NCBI GenBank assembly: GCA_036404435.1
Contig: DASWZN010000048.1
Location: 186,001-250,000 of the forward strand
Direction: 5' to 3'
DNA length: 64,000 bases
Source of the DNA: DASWZN01 sp036404435
GTDB taxonomy: Bacteria; Acidobacteriota; Terriglobia; Bryobacterales; Bryobacteraceae
Part shown: positions 43,708 to 53,083 of the stretch, one piece after another
How the letters are laid out: the number at the start of each line of letters is the position of its first letter
Numbering within the stretch: the stretch's first letter is position 1
Notes under the pieces: model-generated
Database searches by the model: none
The model's input: only the letters and a program-made list of their open reading frames with translations
Told to the model about the DNA's origin: nothing
Made by a program: the position numbers and the translations under genes

Positions 43708-44732
43708 GGCCGGGCCGGGGCGATGGTGCGGTTGACGGCGGGTGCGATGATACGGAGCTGGGACATCAGCTCGGCAAACTGATCGGGCCGGAGCGACTGT
43801 GCGCCGTCGCTCAAGGCGCGGTCCGGATCGTGGTGAACTTCGATGAGGAGGCCGTCGGCGCCCGCCGCCACGGCGGCACGGGCCATGGGCAGCACCTTAT
43901 CGCGGCGGCCAGTGCCGTGCGAGGGGTCGACGACGATGGGCAGGTGCGAGAGCTTCTTCACCACCGGGATGGCCGAGATGTCGAGCGTGTAGCGCGTGTA
44001 ACTCTCGAAGGTGCGGATGCCGCGCTCGCACAGGACGATATTGGGGTTGCCGGCGGCCAGGATGTACTCGGCCGAAAGCAGCAGCTCTTCGATGGTGGCG
44101 GCGGTCCCGCGCTTGAGCAGAATGGGCTTAGCCTGCTTGCCCAGTTCGCGGAGCAGGTTGTAGTTCTGCATGTTGCGCGCGCCGACTTGCAGAATATCGG
44201 CGTAGGAGGCCACCAGCGGGATCTGGGTTTGGTCCATCACCTCGGTGACCACCAGCAGGCCGGAGCGGTCGGCGGCTTCGCGGAGGAGCGCCAGTCCCTC
44301 TTCGCCCAGCCCTTGAAAGCTGTAGGGCGAGTTGCGCGGCTTGAAGCCGCCGCCGCGGAGGATGACGGCGCCGGCGCGGGCCACGGACTCGGCGACCGCC
44401 AGGATCTGGTCCCGGCCTTCCACGCTGCACGGCCCGGCCATCACCACTACGGCGGGCCCGCCGATTTCAACCTGGCCCACTTTGACGACCGTGCCTGCGG
44501 GGCGGAAGCTGCGGCTGGCCAGCTTGTAAGGCGACATGATGCGGTGCGCCTCTTTCACGCCGTCCAGCGCTTCGAAATCGGCGGGCTCAAACTGGCCGAT
44601 AGGACCGACGCCGCCCAGCACCGTGTGTACCGCGCCCGTGGAGCGGTGCACGGTGAAGCCGAGCGTGACCAGACGATCGATGACGTACTCGATCTGCTTC
44701 TCGGTGGCGCCCTCTTGCATGACGACTAACAT
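43704..44732 (-). CDS. aroF: 3-deoxy-7-phosphoheptulonate (DAHP) synthase, type I-beta
   Basis: 342 residues. A ferredoxin-like regulatory domain occupies the first 70 (MLVVMQEGATEKQIEYVIDR). The TIM barrel carries GPCSVE, KPRNSPYSFQGLGEEG, ILLKRG and DPSHGTG, the metal- and phosphate-binding motifs of this class. It catalyses the first step of the shikimate pathway from PEP and erythrose-4-phosphate. A strong Shine-Dalgarno (GAGGAG) precedes the ATG, 22 bp after aroQ. Its partnering with chorismate mutase in one operon suggests that AroQ may modulate its feedback control, as in other bacteria (inference). Confidence 0.94.
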   Translation of the reverse strand: MLVVMQEGATEKQIEYVIDRLVTLGFTVHRSTGAVHTVLGGVGPIGQFEPADFEALDGVKEAHRIMSPYKLASRSFRPAGTVVKVGQVEIGGPAVVVMAGPCSVEGRDQILAVAESVARAGAVILRGGGFKPRNSPYSFQGLGEEGLALLREAADRSGLLVVTEVMDQTQIPLVASYADILQVGARNMQNYNLLRELGKQAKPILLKRGTAATIEELLLSAEYILAAGNPNIVLCERGIRTFESYTRYTLDISAIPVVKKLSHLPIVVDPSHGTGRRDKVLPMARAAVAAGADGLLIEVHHDPDRALSDGAQSLRPDQFAELMSQLRIIAPAVNRTIAPARP

Positions 44733-44754
44733 AGGAGGCTCCTCTCGGGTTCCG

Positions 44755-45060
44755 TCACGGCTTGTCGTCCTTCTCCAACATGCGCAGGCGTTGGATGTTG
44801 CGCATTTCGTCGATGATGCGCTCGAAGACCCGTTTGACGCTGTCGGAGCTCAGGGGGCCGTGGTTGTGCGCGGTGACGTTTTCGAAAACTTCGTCCTCGC
44901 GCCGGGGCTCATAGATGGGGAGGCTGAGGTGCCGCTTCACGCGGCCGATTTCCTCGACGATGCGCGTGCGCTCGCTGAGCAGCTCCAGGATGCGGCGGTC
45001 CAGGTCATCGATGCGGTCGCGGAACCCGGCCAGGGCTTTGAGACCGTCTTCGGGGGTCAT
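44755..45060 (-). CDS. aroQ: Chorismate mutase, AroQ class
   Basis: 101 residues, all alpha-helical. The active-site segments are recognisable: RDRIDDLDRRILELLSERTR, KRHLSLPIYEPRREDEVF, and the C-terminal helix. Converts chorismate to prephenate, supplying the downstream tyrA product. Stand-alone AroQ of this size is normal. It overlaps the trpA stop by 4 bp (ATGA), so translation is coupled. The ending KDDKP is charged and short. Confidence 0.92.
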   Translation of the reverse strand: MTPEDGLKALAGFRDRIDDLDRRILELLSERTRIVEEIGRVKRHLSLPIYEPRREDEVFENVTAHNHGPLSSDSVKRVFERIIDEMRNIQRLRMLEKDDKP

Positions 45061-45869
45061 GAGGGCCTCGGCATGTCGAAGCCGCGCTTGAGGGCGCGGG
45101 CAAAGTCTTCCAACCGAGCTTCGAGATCGGGATCGGCGGCGTACTGCTCGATGAGGTGCACGATGGCGCTGCCGACCACCACGCCGTCGGCTAGCGCGCC
45201 GGCTGCGGCGACGTGCTCGGGGCGGGAGATGCCGAAGCCGACGGCGAGCGGCAGGTCCGTGACGCGGCGCATGGCCTGGACCAGCGGGGCGGCGGACGCG
45301 GCCAGCGAATCCCGCTCGCCGGTGACTCCTGTGCGCGAGACCAGGTAGGCGAAGCCGGAGGAGTACTGCGCGATCAGGCGGAGGCGCGCCTCGGTGCTGG
45401 TTGGCGCGGCCAGGAAGACCGTGTCCAGCTTCTGCGCGTGCAGGAGGGCGACGTGCGGGGCGGCTTCCTCGACGCTGAGGTCGGTGAGCAGGACGCCGTC
45501 GATTCCGGCGGCGGCAGCGTCCTTGGCCAGCGCTGCCACACCGTACCTCAGAACCGGGTTCAGATAGGTGAACAGCAGCAACGGGACTTCGGAAGCGCGG
45601 CGGATCTGGCGGGCGATCTCCAAAACGCAGCGGAGCGAGGCGCCGGCGCGGAGGGCGCGCTCGGACGCCCGCTGGATCACCGGGCCGTCGGCGATGGGAT
45701 CGGAGAACGGGACGCCCAACTCGACCAGGTCCACGCCACCGCCGACCAGGGCGGCGACCAGCGCGGGCGTGCGCTCGAGCGAGGGATCGCCGGCCGTCAG
45801 ATAACCGATGAGCGCCTTGCGGTTAGCCGCGCGCAGTCCGTCAAACAGGCGGCCGATCCTAGTCGGCAT
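45057..45869 (-). CDS. trpA: Tryptophan synthase alpha chain
   Basis: 270 residues from the ATG at 45867-45869 (MPTRIGRLFDGL), which has AGGTG at good spacing; a Met seven codons upstream is also open. The catalytic Glu and Asp appear in VELGVPFSDPIADGPVIQRA, and the phosphate-binding loops GFGIS and VVGSAIV are present. TrpA cleaves indole-3-glycerol phosphate to indole within the alpha2beta2 complex with TrpB, encoded upstream. The 80-bp gap to trpB is unusual in this otherwise overlapping operon and is largely filled by a palindromic repeat. Confidence 0.94.
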   Translation of the reverse strand: MPTRIGRLFDGLRAANRKALIGYLTAGDPSLERTPALVAALVGGGVDLVELGVPFSDPIADGPVIQRASERALRAGASLRCVLEIARQIRRASEVPLLLFTYLNPVLRYGVAALAKDAAAAGIDGVLLTDLSVEEAAPHVALLHAQKLDTVFLAAPTSTEARLRLIAQYSSGFAYLVSRTGVTGERDSLAASAAPLVQAMRRVTDLPLAVGFGISRPEHVAAAGALADGVVVGSAIVHLIEQYAADPDLEARLEDFARALKRGFDMPRPS

Positions 45870-45925
45870 GGGACACCTGGCGTAGGGCATGCTTCAGCTT
45901 GCCACGGCGAGTCAGGAGACCCGCC

Positions 45926-45948
45926 GCAGGCGTGGACGCCTGCCCCAC
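45926..45948. repeat. Palindromic repeat GCAGGCGT-GG-ACGCCTGC + CCCAC in the trpB-trpA gap
   Basis: GCAGGCGT (45926-45933) pairs perfectly with ACGCCTGC (45936-45943) and is followed by CCCAC, the family's hallmark. It ends 2 bp from the trpB stop codon and could pause or protect the operon transcript. Confidence 0.65.
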
Positions 45949-45949
45949 C

Positions 45950-47143
45950 TCAGTCGAGCTCGGGGAAGTTTTGGCGGTAGATGTCAATATCCTTGTCTCC
46001 ACGGCCGGACAGGTTTACCAGGAAGATTTCTCCCTTGGCTTGGGGCGCGCGGCGAACCGCTTCCGCGACGGCATGGGACGATTCTAACGCGGGAATGAGG
46101 CCCTCGGTGCGCGAGAGGAGGCGGGCGGCTTCGAGCGCTTCGGCGTCGGTGGCCGAGGTGTACTCGGCCCGGCCCTGGTCATGGAGCCAGGCGTGCTCCG
46201 GCCCAACCAGCGCGTAGTCGAGGCCTGCCGAGACCGAGTGCGTGAGGGCGACCTGCCCCTCTTCGTCCTGGAGCAGATAGCTGTAGGCGCCCTGCAGGAC
46301 GCCCGGAGAGCCGCCGGAAAACCGCGCCGCGTGCTGGCCGAGCGCGGTGCCCGAGCCGCCGGCTTCGACTCCGATCAGGCGCACGTCCGCGTCCTCGATA
46401 AAGCGGTGGAAAATGCCGATGGCGTTCGAGCCCCCGCCAACACACGCGAAAATGGCGTGGGGCAGCCGCCCCTCGACGGCCAGGACTTGAGCGCGGGCTT
46501 CCTCGCCGATCACGGATTGAAAATCGCGCACCATGAGCGGGTAGGGGTGCGTTCCCAGGGCCGAGCCGAGCAGGTAGTAAGTCGTCGAGACGTTGGTGAC
46601 CCAGTCGCGCATGGCCTCGCTGATGGCGTCCTTGAGGGTCTGGCTGCCGGAGGCGACCCCTTCGACGCGCGCGCCGAGCAGGCGCATGCGGAAGACGTTG
46701 AGACTCTGGCGGCGCATGTCTTCGAGGCCCATATAAACGGTGCAGTCGAGACCGAACAGCGCGCACACGGTAGCGGTGGCCACGCCGTGTTGTCCGGCGC
46801 CGGTCTCCGCGATCACGCGCCGCTTGCCCATACGGCGGGCGAGCAGGACCTGGCCCAGGCAGTTGTTGATCTTGTGCGCGCCGGTGTGGAGCAGATCCTC
46901 GCGCTTGATGTAGATGCGCGCGCCGCCCAGGGTTTCGCTCAGGCGGCGGGCGAAGGTGAGCGGCGTGGGCCGGCCGGCGTAGTTATGGAGCAGATCCGCG
47001 AGCTCGGCCTCGAAAGCCGGATCGCGGCGCGCGGCGTGGTAGGCCTTCTCGAGCTCGTCGAGCGGCGCCATCAGCGTTTCCGGAACGTATCGGCCGCCAT
47101 AAGGGCCGAAATGGCCGCCGGAATCCGGCAGGGAGTAGCTCAT
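45950..47143 (-). CDS. trpB: Tryptophan synthase beta chain
   Basis: 397 residues, the standard TrpB1 length. The PLP lysine is in LLHTGAHKINNCLGQVLLAR; the phosphate loop is CVGGGSNAIG; the motif AETGAGQHGVATAT lines the active site. It joins indole to serine to form tryptophan. The start overlaps trpF by 4 bp (ATGA). The N-terminus MSYSLPDSGGHFGPYGGRYV is typical. No substitutions in key residues. Confidence 0.96.
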   Translation of the reverse strand: MSYSLPDSGGHFGPYGGRYVPETLMAPLDELEKAYHAARRDPAFEAELADLLHNYAGRPTPLTFARRLSETLGGARIYIKREDLLHTGAHKINNCLGQVLLARRMGKRRVIAETGAGQHGVATATVCALFGLDCTVYMGLEDMRRQSLNVFRMRLLGARVEGVASGSQTLKDAISEAMRDWVTNVSTTYYLLGSALGTHPYPLMVRDFQSVIGEEARAQVLAVEGRLPHAIFACVGGGSNAIGIFHRFIEDADVRLIGVEAGGSGTALGQHAARFSGGSPGVLQGAYSYLLQDEEGQVALTHSVSAGLDYALVGPEHAWLHDQGRAEYTSATDAEALEAARLLSRTEGLIPALESSHAVAEAVRRAPQAKGEIFLVNLSGRGDKDIDIYRQNFPELD

Positions 47144-47730
47144 CGCTGCGCCGCCTTGAGGAATTGCGCCATGCGGCCGCGGTCCTTACAGCCAGGAGAA
47201 GATTCGAGGCGCGAACAGGCATCGACGCCCCAAGGCCGGCCCTCCTCGATGGCCCGTCGGACGCTGGTTTCATCGAGACCGCCGGCGAGGATCACCGGGC
47301 GGCGGGCGCCGCGAGCGAGGGACCAATCGAAGCTGCGGCCGGTGCCGCCGTAGAGCGCACCGGAGGGCGCGTCGAGCAGAAAGGCCTCCGCCGGGAGAGG
47401 ATCGAGGGACGCGACGTCGAAGCCGGGGGCGACCGGCAGGGCGCGCCAAACGCGCAGGCCGGCGGGGATATCGGGCGATTCGCCGTGGAGCTGCACGATA
47501 TCTAGTCCGAGCCGGCCAGCGAGCGCGGCCACGGCAGCGGCGGGTTCGTTGGCGAAGACTCCGACCTTGAGCACGCCCGGCGGGAGCGCCGCGAGAATCG
47601 CGTGGGCCGCCTCGGGAGCGATGTAGCGGGGACTGGGCGGATAGAAATTGAAACCCAGAGCGGAAGCTCCGCCATCTACGGCGGCCAGGGCGTCGCCGCG
47701 GTTTGTGATTCCGCAAATTTTCACCATCAT
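47140..47730 (-). CDS. trpF: Phosphoribosylanthranilate isomerase
   Basis: 196 residues starting MMVKICGITNRGDALAAVDG; the Cys of KICGIT is the catalytic base and the Asp of LLDAPSG the proposed acid. It is an (alpha/beta)8 enzyme of the tryptophan pathway acting between TrpD and TrpC. Overlaps trpC at its start and trpB at its end, each by 4 bp. The C-terminal sequence DACSRLESSPGCKDRGRM matches the usual GVDVSSGVE-x-PGxKD region, with ACSRLESS instead of VSSGVE. Confidence 0.93.
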   Translation of the reverse strand: MMVKICGITNRGDALAAVDGGASALGFNFYPPSPRYIAPEAAHAILAALPPGVLKVGVFANEPAAAVAALAGRLGLDIVQLHGESPDIPAGLRVWRALPVAPGFDVASLDPLPAEAFLLDAPSGALYGGTGRSFDWSLARGARRPVILAGGLDETSVRRAIEEGRPWGVDACSRLESSPGCKDRGRMAQFLKAAQR

Positions 47731-48560
47731 TGCTTGGGCGAGGCGGGTGGTTTCGGCCGGGGGATCGTACCCGGGAACAGATTCTGCAGAGCGTGCCGGC
47801 GGTCTTTGGACCGCATGAGGTGCTCGCCGATCAAGAAGGCCTGGAAGCCCGCCTGCTGGAGACGGCAGACATCCTCGGCGGAGCGAATCCCACTCTCGCT
47901 GACCTTCACGATGCCCGCGGGAATGAGCGGGGCGAGCCGGACCGAGGTATCGAGATTAACCTCGAAGGTGTGCAGGTTGCGGTTGTTCACGCCAATGAGC
48001 TGGGCGCCGGAGTCGAGGGCGGAGGCGAGTTCGGTCTCGTCGTGGACCTCGACCAGGGCCGCCAGACCGAAGCGGGCGGCGTATTCGCGGAGCTGGCGCA
48101 GGCGCGGAGCGGGGAGGATGGCGGCCAGCAGGAGGATGGCGTCGGCGCAGCGGGCGGCGGACTCGGCAACATGATGCTCGTCGAAAATGAAGTCCTTGCG
48201 CAGGACCGGAAGATGGACGGCGCCGCGCGCGATATCGAGATCGTCAAAGCTGCCCTGAAAGAACTTCTCGTCCGTCACCACCGAAAGGGCGGCCGCGCCG
48301 CCGGCTTCGTACTCGAGGGCAATGGCGCCCGGGTCGAAGTCGTTCGCGACGAGAACGCCTTTGCTGGGTGAAGCCTTCTTGATTTCGGCGATGATGGCGG
48401 GGGTGCGTCCGAGGAGCGCGGCCCTGAAGTCGCGGCGGAAGGCGCGATTCTCGGCGGCCAGCGATTCGAGCTCGCAGCGCTTCATCACGGAAGCGGCAAG
48501 CTCCGCCCTCTTGTAGTCCACGATCCGCGCGAGGATGTCAGGGACGTTGGCGGTCATCAT
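47727..48560 (-). CDS. trpC: Indole-3-glycerol phosphate synthase
   Basis: 277 residues. The conserved start of the barrel, IIAEIKKASPSKG, contains the phosphate-binding and catalytic Lys, and FQGSFDDL, VLRKDFIFDEHHV and VSESGI are also present. It closes the indole ring to indole-3-glycerol phosphate. It leads the visible operon trpC-trpF-trpB-trpA-aroQ-aroF-tyrA; trpE, trpG and trpD must lie elsewhere. The start could be either of two adjacent ATGs. No leader peptide or attenuator is evident in the short spacer upstream. Confidence 0.94.
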   Translation of the reverse strand: MMTANVPDILARIVDYKRAELAASVMKRCELESLAAENRAFRRDFRAALLGRTPAIIAEIKKASPSKGVLVANDFDPGAIALEYEAGGAAALSVVTDEKFFQGSFDDLDIARGAVHLPVLRKDFIFDEHHVAESAARCADAILLLAAILPAPRLRQLREYAARFGLAALVEVHDETELASALDSGAQLIGVNNRNLHTFEVNLDTSVRLAPLIPAGIVKVSESGIRSAEDVCRLQQAGFQAFLIGEHLMRSKDRRHALQNLFPGTIPRPKPPASPKQ

Positions 48561-48611
48561 CGAAAGAAGCTCTTATCCTAGCATGGCGCGCCGGCGCGCG
48601 ATGGGCGCTTG

Positions 48612-48641
48612 TTGACAACGGCCCGCGGCTTGCGCCATAAC
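48612..48641 (+). promoter_or_regulatory. Putative promoter TTGACA-N18-CATAAC
   Basis: A perfect TTGACA (48612-48617) is followed after 18 bp by CATAAC (48636-48641), 24 bp before the glycosyltransferase gene, in the divergent spacer with trpC. Confidence 0.45.
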
Positions 48642-48664
48642 GGCTATTCACCCCAACTTGGGAG

Positions 48665-50224
48665 ATGCCACTGAGACCTGCCACAGACCGTGCGTCCTGG
48701 ATTTGGCCGCTCGCAGCTTTTTTCGTAATCTGCCTTTTCGTGCAGGCTTCCACCGGCGCCTGGAACGCGTCCTTCACTTCCTACCCCGACGAGCCCGCGC
48801 ACTTCGTCGGCTCGGTGATGGTGCGGGACTATCTGGCGTCTCTCCCGGCGGCTCCCAGGCGGTTTGCGGAGAACTACTATTGGCACTATCCCTACTTCGG
48901 GGTGGGCATCTGGCCGCCCCTGCTCTACCTCATCACGGCGCTGTGGTTTCTGATCGCGGGGGTAGGACGCGTGCAGGCGCTGCTGGTGGTCGCGGCCGCG
49001 ACAGCGGGAACGGCGTCGGTGATCTGCAGCCTTGTTCGCAAGCGGGCCGGCCTCGTGGCCGGCTTCTGCGCGGGACTGCTCTTCCTGAGCCTGCCGGAGG
49101 TCCAGCGCTGGTTGTGCGCCGTGGTGGCCGACAACGTGGTGACGTTCTTCTGTCTGGCCGCGGCGGCATGCCTGATCCGCTACTTCGAGGCGGCGAGTTT
49201 CCGCAGCGCGCTCGGCTTCGCGCTGTGCGCCGGCTGCGCCATTCTCACCAAGTACAGCGCTTGGTTTCTTTGCGTTCTGCCGTTTGCCGCGCTGGTGGCC
49301 TTGCGCCGGTTCGACCTGCTACGGAAACGCAGTCTGTGGACGCAGCCGATCGCGATCGGGGCGACGGTAGGGCCATGGGCGATCTGGACCGCGAAGTTCA
49401 TCACGCGGGTACCGGCCTGGCCGCTGGGCTCGGTGCCGGGACGGCTGGGAGCCTTCTCCCTGGAGGCCGTCCGAATCCTTCCGCCAGTTCTAGCGGTCGC
49501 CGCGGCGGTTGGTTTGTTGCTCCTGGCATTGAGACCGGGCATCTGGAAAGCGGATCTGGCGGTGCTGGTCTTTTTCGTTCTGGGACAGATCGCGTTTCTG
49601 TCGATCGCGCCGCCGGCCGGGGTCGAAACCCGCTATGTTCTCCCCGTTGCCGGCGCGGTGCTAGTGCTCGCATTTGCCGGATGGCAGGCCGCGCTGGAGC
49701 CGTTGACCCGCCGCGGCGGAGCTTGGGCACAGGCGGTTCCGGCGTTCTGTCTGGCTCTGACGCTCCCTTTCGCCGCCACGCACCTGCGTGCTTACAGCCG
49801 GCCACCGAGGTACCCGATCCGGAACGTTGTGGAAACGATCATGGCGAATCGGGCATGGGACGGCAAGCGGATCCTGGTGGCGTCCGATCTCGAGGGGCCC
49901 ATCATTGCGGAGTTCGCGATCCAGGATCGCCCCCGTCCTGGCCATTGGCTGCTGCGTCCCAGCAAGGTTCTGGCGTCCTCGAACTGGTACGGCTCCGAAT
50001 ACTCCAGCTTCTTCCATTCGGCGGAGGATCTCGGCGCCTGGCTGAAGGAGGGCCACTTGGCCGTCATCATCTGGCACCAGCGCCACGGCGAGCTGCGTCC
50101 TCACGAGGTGTTTCTGGGCCAGGTGCTGGCCGCCCATCCGCCATGGTTACGCGAAGTGGCCAGCTTCGATTCCTCGGCCTGGGAGATCTACGAGTACGTG
50201 CCCGCCACAGCCGCTCCGCGTTAG
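48665..50224 (+). CDS. GT-C (PMT/ArnT-like) membrane glycosyltransferase
   Basis: 519 residues with about ten or more hydrophobic helices. The first periplasmic loop carries SYPDEPAHFVGSVMVRDYL, the acidic DE motif typical of GT39/GT83 (PMT and ArnT) GT-C enzymes that use polyprenyl-phosphate sugars. The C-terminal 120 residues are soluble and extracytoplasmic (RILVASDLEGPIIAEFAIQD). It probably transfers a sugar to a lipid or protein on the outer face of the inner membrane; the acceptor is unknown. The ATG is preceded by GGGAG. It lies 93 bp upstream of the multihaem cytochrome gene, with which it may be transcribed. Confidence 0.83.
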   Translation: MPLRPATDRASWIWPLAAFFVICLFVQASTGAWNASFTSYPDEPAHFVGSVMVRDYLASLPAAPRRFAENYYWHYPYFGVGIWPPLLYLITALWFLIAGVGRVQALLVVAAATAGTASVICSLVRKRAGLVAGFCAGLLFLSLPEVQRWLCAVVADNVVTFFCLAAAACLIRYFEAASFRSALGFALCAGCAILTKYSAWFLCVLPFAALVALRRFDLLRKRSLWTQPIAIGATVGPWAIWTAKFITRVPAWPLGSVPGRLGAFSLEAVRILPPVLAVAAAVGLLLLALRPGIWKADLAVLVFFVLGQIAFLSIAPPAGVETRYVLPVAGAVLVLAFAGWQAALEPLTRRGGAWAQAVPAFCLALTLPFAATHLRAYSRPPRYPIRNVVETIMANRAWDGKRILVASDLEGPIIAEFAIQDRPRPGHWLLRPSKVLASSNWYGSEYSSFFHSAEDLGAWLKEGHLAVIIWHQRHGELRPHEVFLGQVLAAHPPWLREVASFDSSAWEIYEYVPATAAPR

Positions 50225-50317
50225 TTGATTTCGAGTATTGGCGAAAACGCGGCCGGGGGTTATTCTTGAAGCGGTCGGGGGCGACGGGTCTGCCCCGGGG
50301 TTTGGCCGGAGGGGTCT

Positions 50318-53083
50318 ATGGGGTCTCGCGGGCTGGGCAGGTGGGTTGCCGCCGGCTCCCTGCTTCTCATCCTGAACAGCGCCTACATCTGGGCATTCGC
50401 GTCGCCGACGATCTTCTACATGGGCAACGTGCTGCTGCACGTGTTGCTGGGCGTCGCGGTGGCGGCGGGCGCGGTAGTTTTGCTGCGGGGACGATGGCGG
50501 GAGGCTCCGGTCGAGGCGGCGGGCGCGCTGGCGCTCGCGGCGGGGTTGGGGCTGTTCCTGACTTTCGCTGGCGCGACGCGAAATCACGACTGGGCGCTGT
50601 GGGGCCACGTGGCTGCGGCCCTGGCGGGGCTGGCGTTGCTCGCTCCGTTCGTGCGGCGGCGGACGCCCGCACTCGCAAGGCCTTTCTATGCGGCACTGGC
50701 GTTGCTCGCGCTCGCGGCCCTCGCATCGCACGCAGGGAGGCGCGCCTTCCCGGACCCCAACGACCGCATCGTGAATCCGCCCAGCGCGCCGCTCTCGATG
50801 GCCGGCGAGGGCGGCGGGCCCAACTCGCCCTTCTTTCCGTCTTCGGCCAAGACCAACGTCGGCGGAATCATCCCTTCGAACTTCTTCATGGATTCCCAGA
50901 AGTGCGGCGAATGCCACAAAGACATCTACGCGCAGTGGAAAAGCTCGATGCACCACTTCGCGAGCTTCAACAACCAGTTCTACCGGAAATCGATCGAATA
51001 CATGCAGAGCGTGGTGGGGACCAAGCCGAGTAAGTGGTGCGCCGGATGCCACGATCACGCGGTGTTCTTCAACGGGCGGTTCGACAGGCCGATCGGGCCG
51101 CAGATCGATACCGCGGAGGCGCAGGCGGGGCTGGCCTGCACGTCCTGCCATTCGATCGTCCACGTGGGCGGCACGATGGGGAACGGAGACTTCACCATCC
51201 AGTATCCGCCGCTGCACAAACTGGCCAGCAGCCGCAACCCGGTCATCCAGGCGCTCGACCACTTTCTCACCTACCTCGATCCCGAGCCGCACCGCCGCAC
51301 CTTCCTCAAGCCGTTCATGAAGGAGCAGCCGGCGGAGTTCTGCTCGGCCTGCCACAAGGTGCATCTGGATGTGCCGGTGAACGGCTACCGCTGGGTGCGC
51401 GGGTTCAACGACTACGACAACTGGCAGGCCAGCGGAGTCTCGGGACAGGGCGCGCGCTCGTTCTACTATCCGGCGAAGTCGATGACGTGCGTGAACTGCC
51501 ACATGCCGCTGGTCGCGTCCGAGGACCCCGGCAACATCGATGGCAAGGTGCACCTGCACCGCTTCCCTGCAGCCAATACCGCGGTTGCATACGCCAACCG
51601 CGACGAGGCGCAGTTGAAGGCCGAGGAGGCTTTTCTGACTTCGGGCTTCATCACGGTGGACATTTTCGCCGCCGCGCCGGAGCAGCAGTCCGCCGCGCCG
51701 ATGTTGCGGCGCACCGGCGCTGGCCCTCAGCTCAGCTCGACCTTCGCGGTGGGCGAGGAGGCCGAGCAGAGCGGGCAGGCTTTCTTGCGCGACGTGGGCC
51801 GCGTCACCGCGCCGCTGGACCGGGCCGGCGCGCGATTCCAGCCGCGGACCACGGTTCGCGTAGACGTGGTGGTGCGCACGCGGGCGATCGGGCACTTCTT
51901 CCCGGCGGGCACCGTCGACGCCTTCGACGTCTGGGTGGAACTCCAGGCCAAGGACGCCGCGGGCAAGACCGTGTTCTGGAGCGGCATGGTAGAGGATGGC
52001 GGGCGCGGGCCGGTGGAGCGCGGGGCGCATTTCTACAAGAGCTTTCAGATCGACGCCGAAGGCAACCAGATCAACAAGCGCAACGCCTGGCAGGCGCGCA
52101 GCACGCTCTACGTGCGGCTGATTCCGCCCGGAGCGGCGGACGTGGCGCACTTCCGCCTGCGGATTCCGCCCGACGCGAAGGGCCCCCTCACGCTGACGGC
52201 CCGGCTGAACCATCGCAAGTTCGCCCGCTACTACACCGAGTTTGCGTACGCCGGAGTGCCGAAGCCTGGGCCGGTAAGCGCGGCGTTCGACGACCGCGAA
52301 TGGACGTTCGAAAAGGCAAACGTGCCGGCCAATGTTTCGGGCCGGATCAAGGGAGAGATCCCCGACCTGCCGATCACGGTGCTGGCGCATGCCGAGACGC
52401 AACTGGAGCTGGGGGACGCGAAAACGCCGGCCGTGTGGCAGCCTGTGGTGCGGCGCGAAGACCGGGAACGCTGGAACGACTGGGGCATCGGCCTGCTGCT
52501 GCAGGGCGACTTGAAAGGCGCCGAGTATGCGTTCCAGCGAGTGACCGAGGCGGAGCCGGGCTACGCCGACGGCTGGCTGAACGTGGCGCGCGCGCTCATC
52601 CAGGAAGGGGAGACGGACGCGGCCAAGCCCTATATCGACCGGGCGCTGGCGCTCGATCCACGGCTGGGCCGCATCTACTACTTCCGGGCGCTGGCCCAGA
52701 AAGCCGACGGCGATTACGATGCCGCGCTGGCCTCGCTCCGGACCGCGGCGGCGCAGTATCCGCGCGACCGCGTGGTGCTCGATCAGATCGGCCGCATTCT
52801 GTTTCTGAAGCGCGATTATGCGGGCTCCGTGCGGGCGCTCGAGGGCGCGCTGGCCGTTGACCCTGAGGACTTGCAGGCGCACTACAACCTGATGCTGGCG
52901 CGGCGCGGCCTGGGCGATCTCGAGGGCGCCGCCAGGGAGGAGACCTTGTTCAGACGATTCAAAGCCGATGAAGCGGCCCAGGCGCTCACCGCCAAGCCCC
53001 GCCTGCTGAGCCCCGAAGACAACAACGAACGCGAGCCAATTCACGAGCACGAGAGCGTGCCCCTGGGCGGAGTGGCGCGATGA
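50318..53083 (+). CDS. Multihaem c-type cytochrome with membrane and TPR domains
   Basis: 921 residues. The N-terminal 150 residues contain about four membrane helices. An extracytoplasmic domain has five CxxCH haem-binding motifs, CGECH at 196, CAGCH at 241, CTSCH at 274, CSACH at 342 and CVNCH at 391. After a beta-rich region (about 480-690), TPR-type repeats (about 700-890; GLLLQGDLKGAEYAFQRVTE, YIDRALALDPRLGRIYYFRA) end the protein. Such cytochrome-TPR proteins occur in acidobacteria and related phyla; whether they reduce substrates, shuttle electrons or act as sensors is not known. The next gene, encoding a CRTAC1 protein, overlaps by 4 bp (ATGA), so the two are translationally coupled. 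GGAGGGG precedes the start. Confidence 0.87.
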   Translation: MGSRGLGRWVAAGSLLLILNSAYIWAFASPTIFYMGNVLLHVLLGVAVAAGAVVLLRGRWREAPVEAAGALALAAGLGLFLTFAGATRNHDWALWGHVAAALAGLALLAPFVRRRTPALARPFYAALALLALAALASHAGRRAFPDPNDRIVNPPSAPLSMAGEGGGPNSPFFPSSAKTNVGGIIPSNFFMDSQKCGECHKDIYAQWKSSMHHFASFNNQFYRKSIEYMQSVVGTKPSKWCAGCHDHAVFFNGRFDRPIGPQIDTAEAQAGLACTSCHSIVHVGGTMGNGDFTIQYPPLHKLASSRNPVIQALDHFLTYLDPEPHRRTFLKPFMKEQPAEFCSACHKVHLDVPVNGYRWVRGFNDYDNWQASGVSGQGARSFYYPAKSMTCVNCHMPLVASEDPGNIDGKVHLHRFPAANTAVAYANRDEAQLKAEEAFLTSGFITVDIFAAAPEQQSAAPMLRRTGAGPQLSSTFAVGEEAEQSGQAFLRDVGRVTAPLDRAGARFQPRTTVRVDVVVRTRAIGHFFPAGTVDAFDVWVELQAKDAAGKTVFWSGMVEDGGRGPVERGAHFYKSFQIDAEGNQINKRNAWQARSTLYVRLIPPGAADVAHFRLRIPPDAKGPLTLTARLNHRKFARYYTEFAYAGVPKPGPVSAAFDDREWTFEKANVPANVSGRIKGEIPDLPITVLAHAETQLELGDAKTPAVWQPVVRREDRERWNDWGIGLLLQGDLKGAEYAFQRVTEAEPGYADGWLNVARALIQEGETDAAKPYIDRALALDPRLGRIYYFRALAQKADGDYDAALASLRTAAAQYPRDRVVLDQIGRILFLKRDYAGSVRALEGALAVDPEDLQAHYNLMLARRGLGDLEGAAREETLFRRFKADEAAQALTAKPRLLSPEDNNEREPIHEHESVPLGGVAR

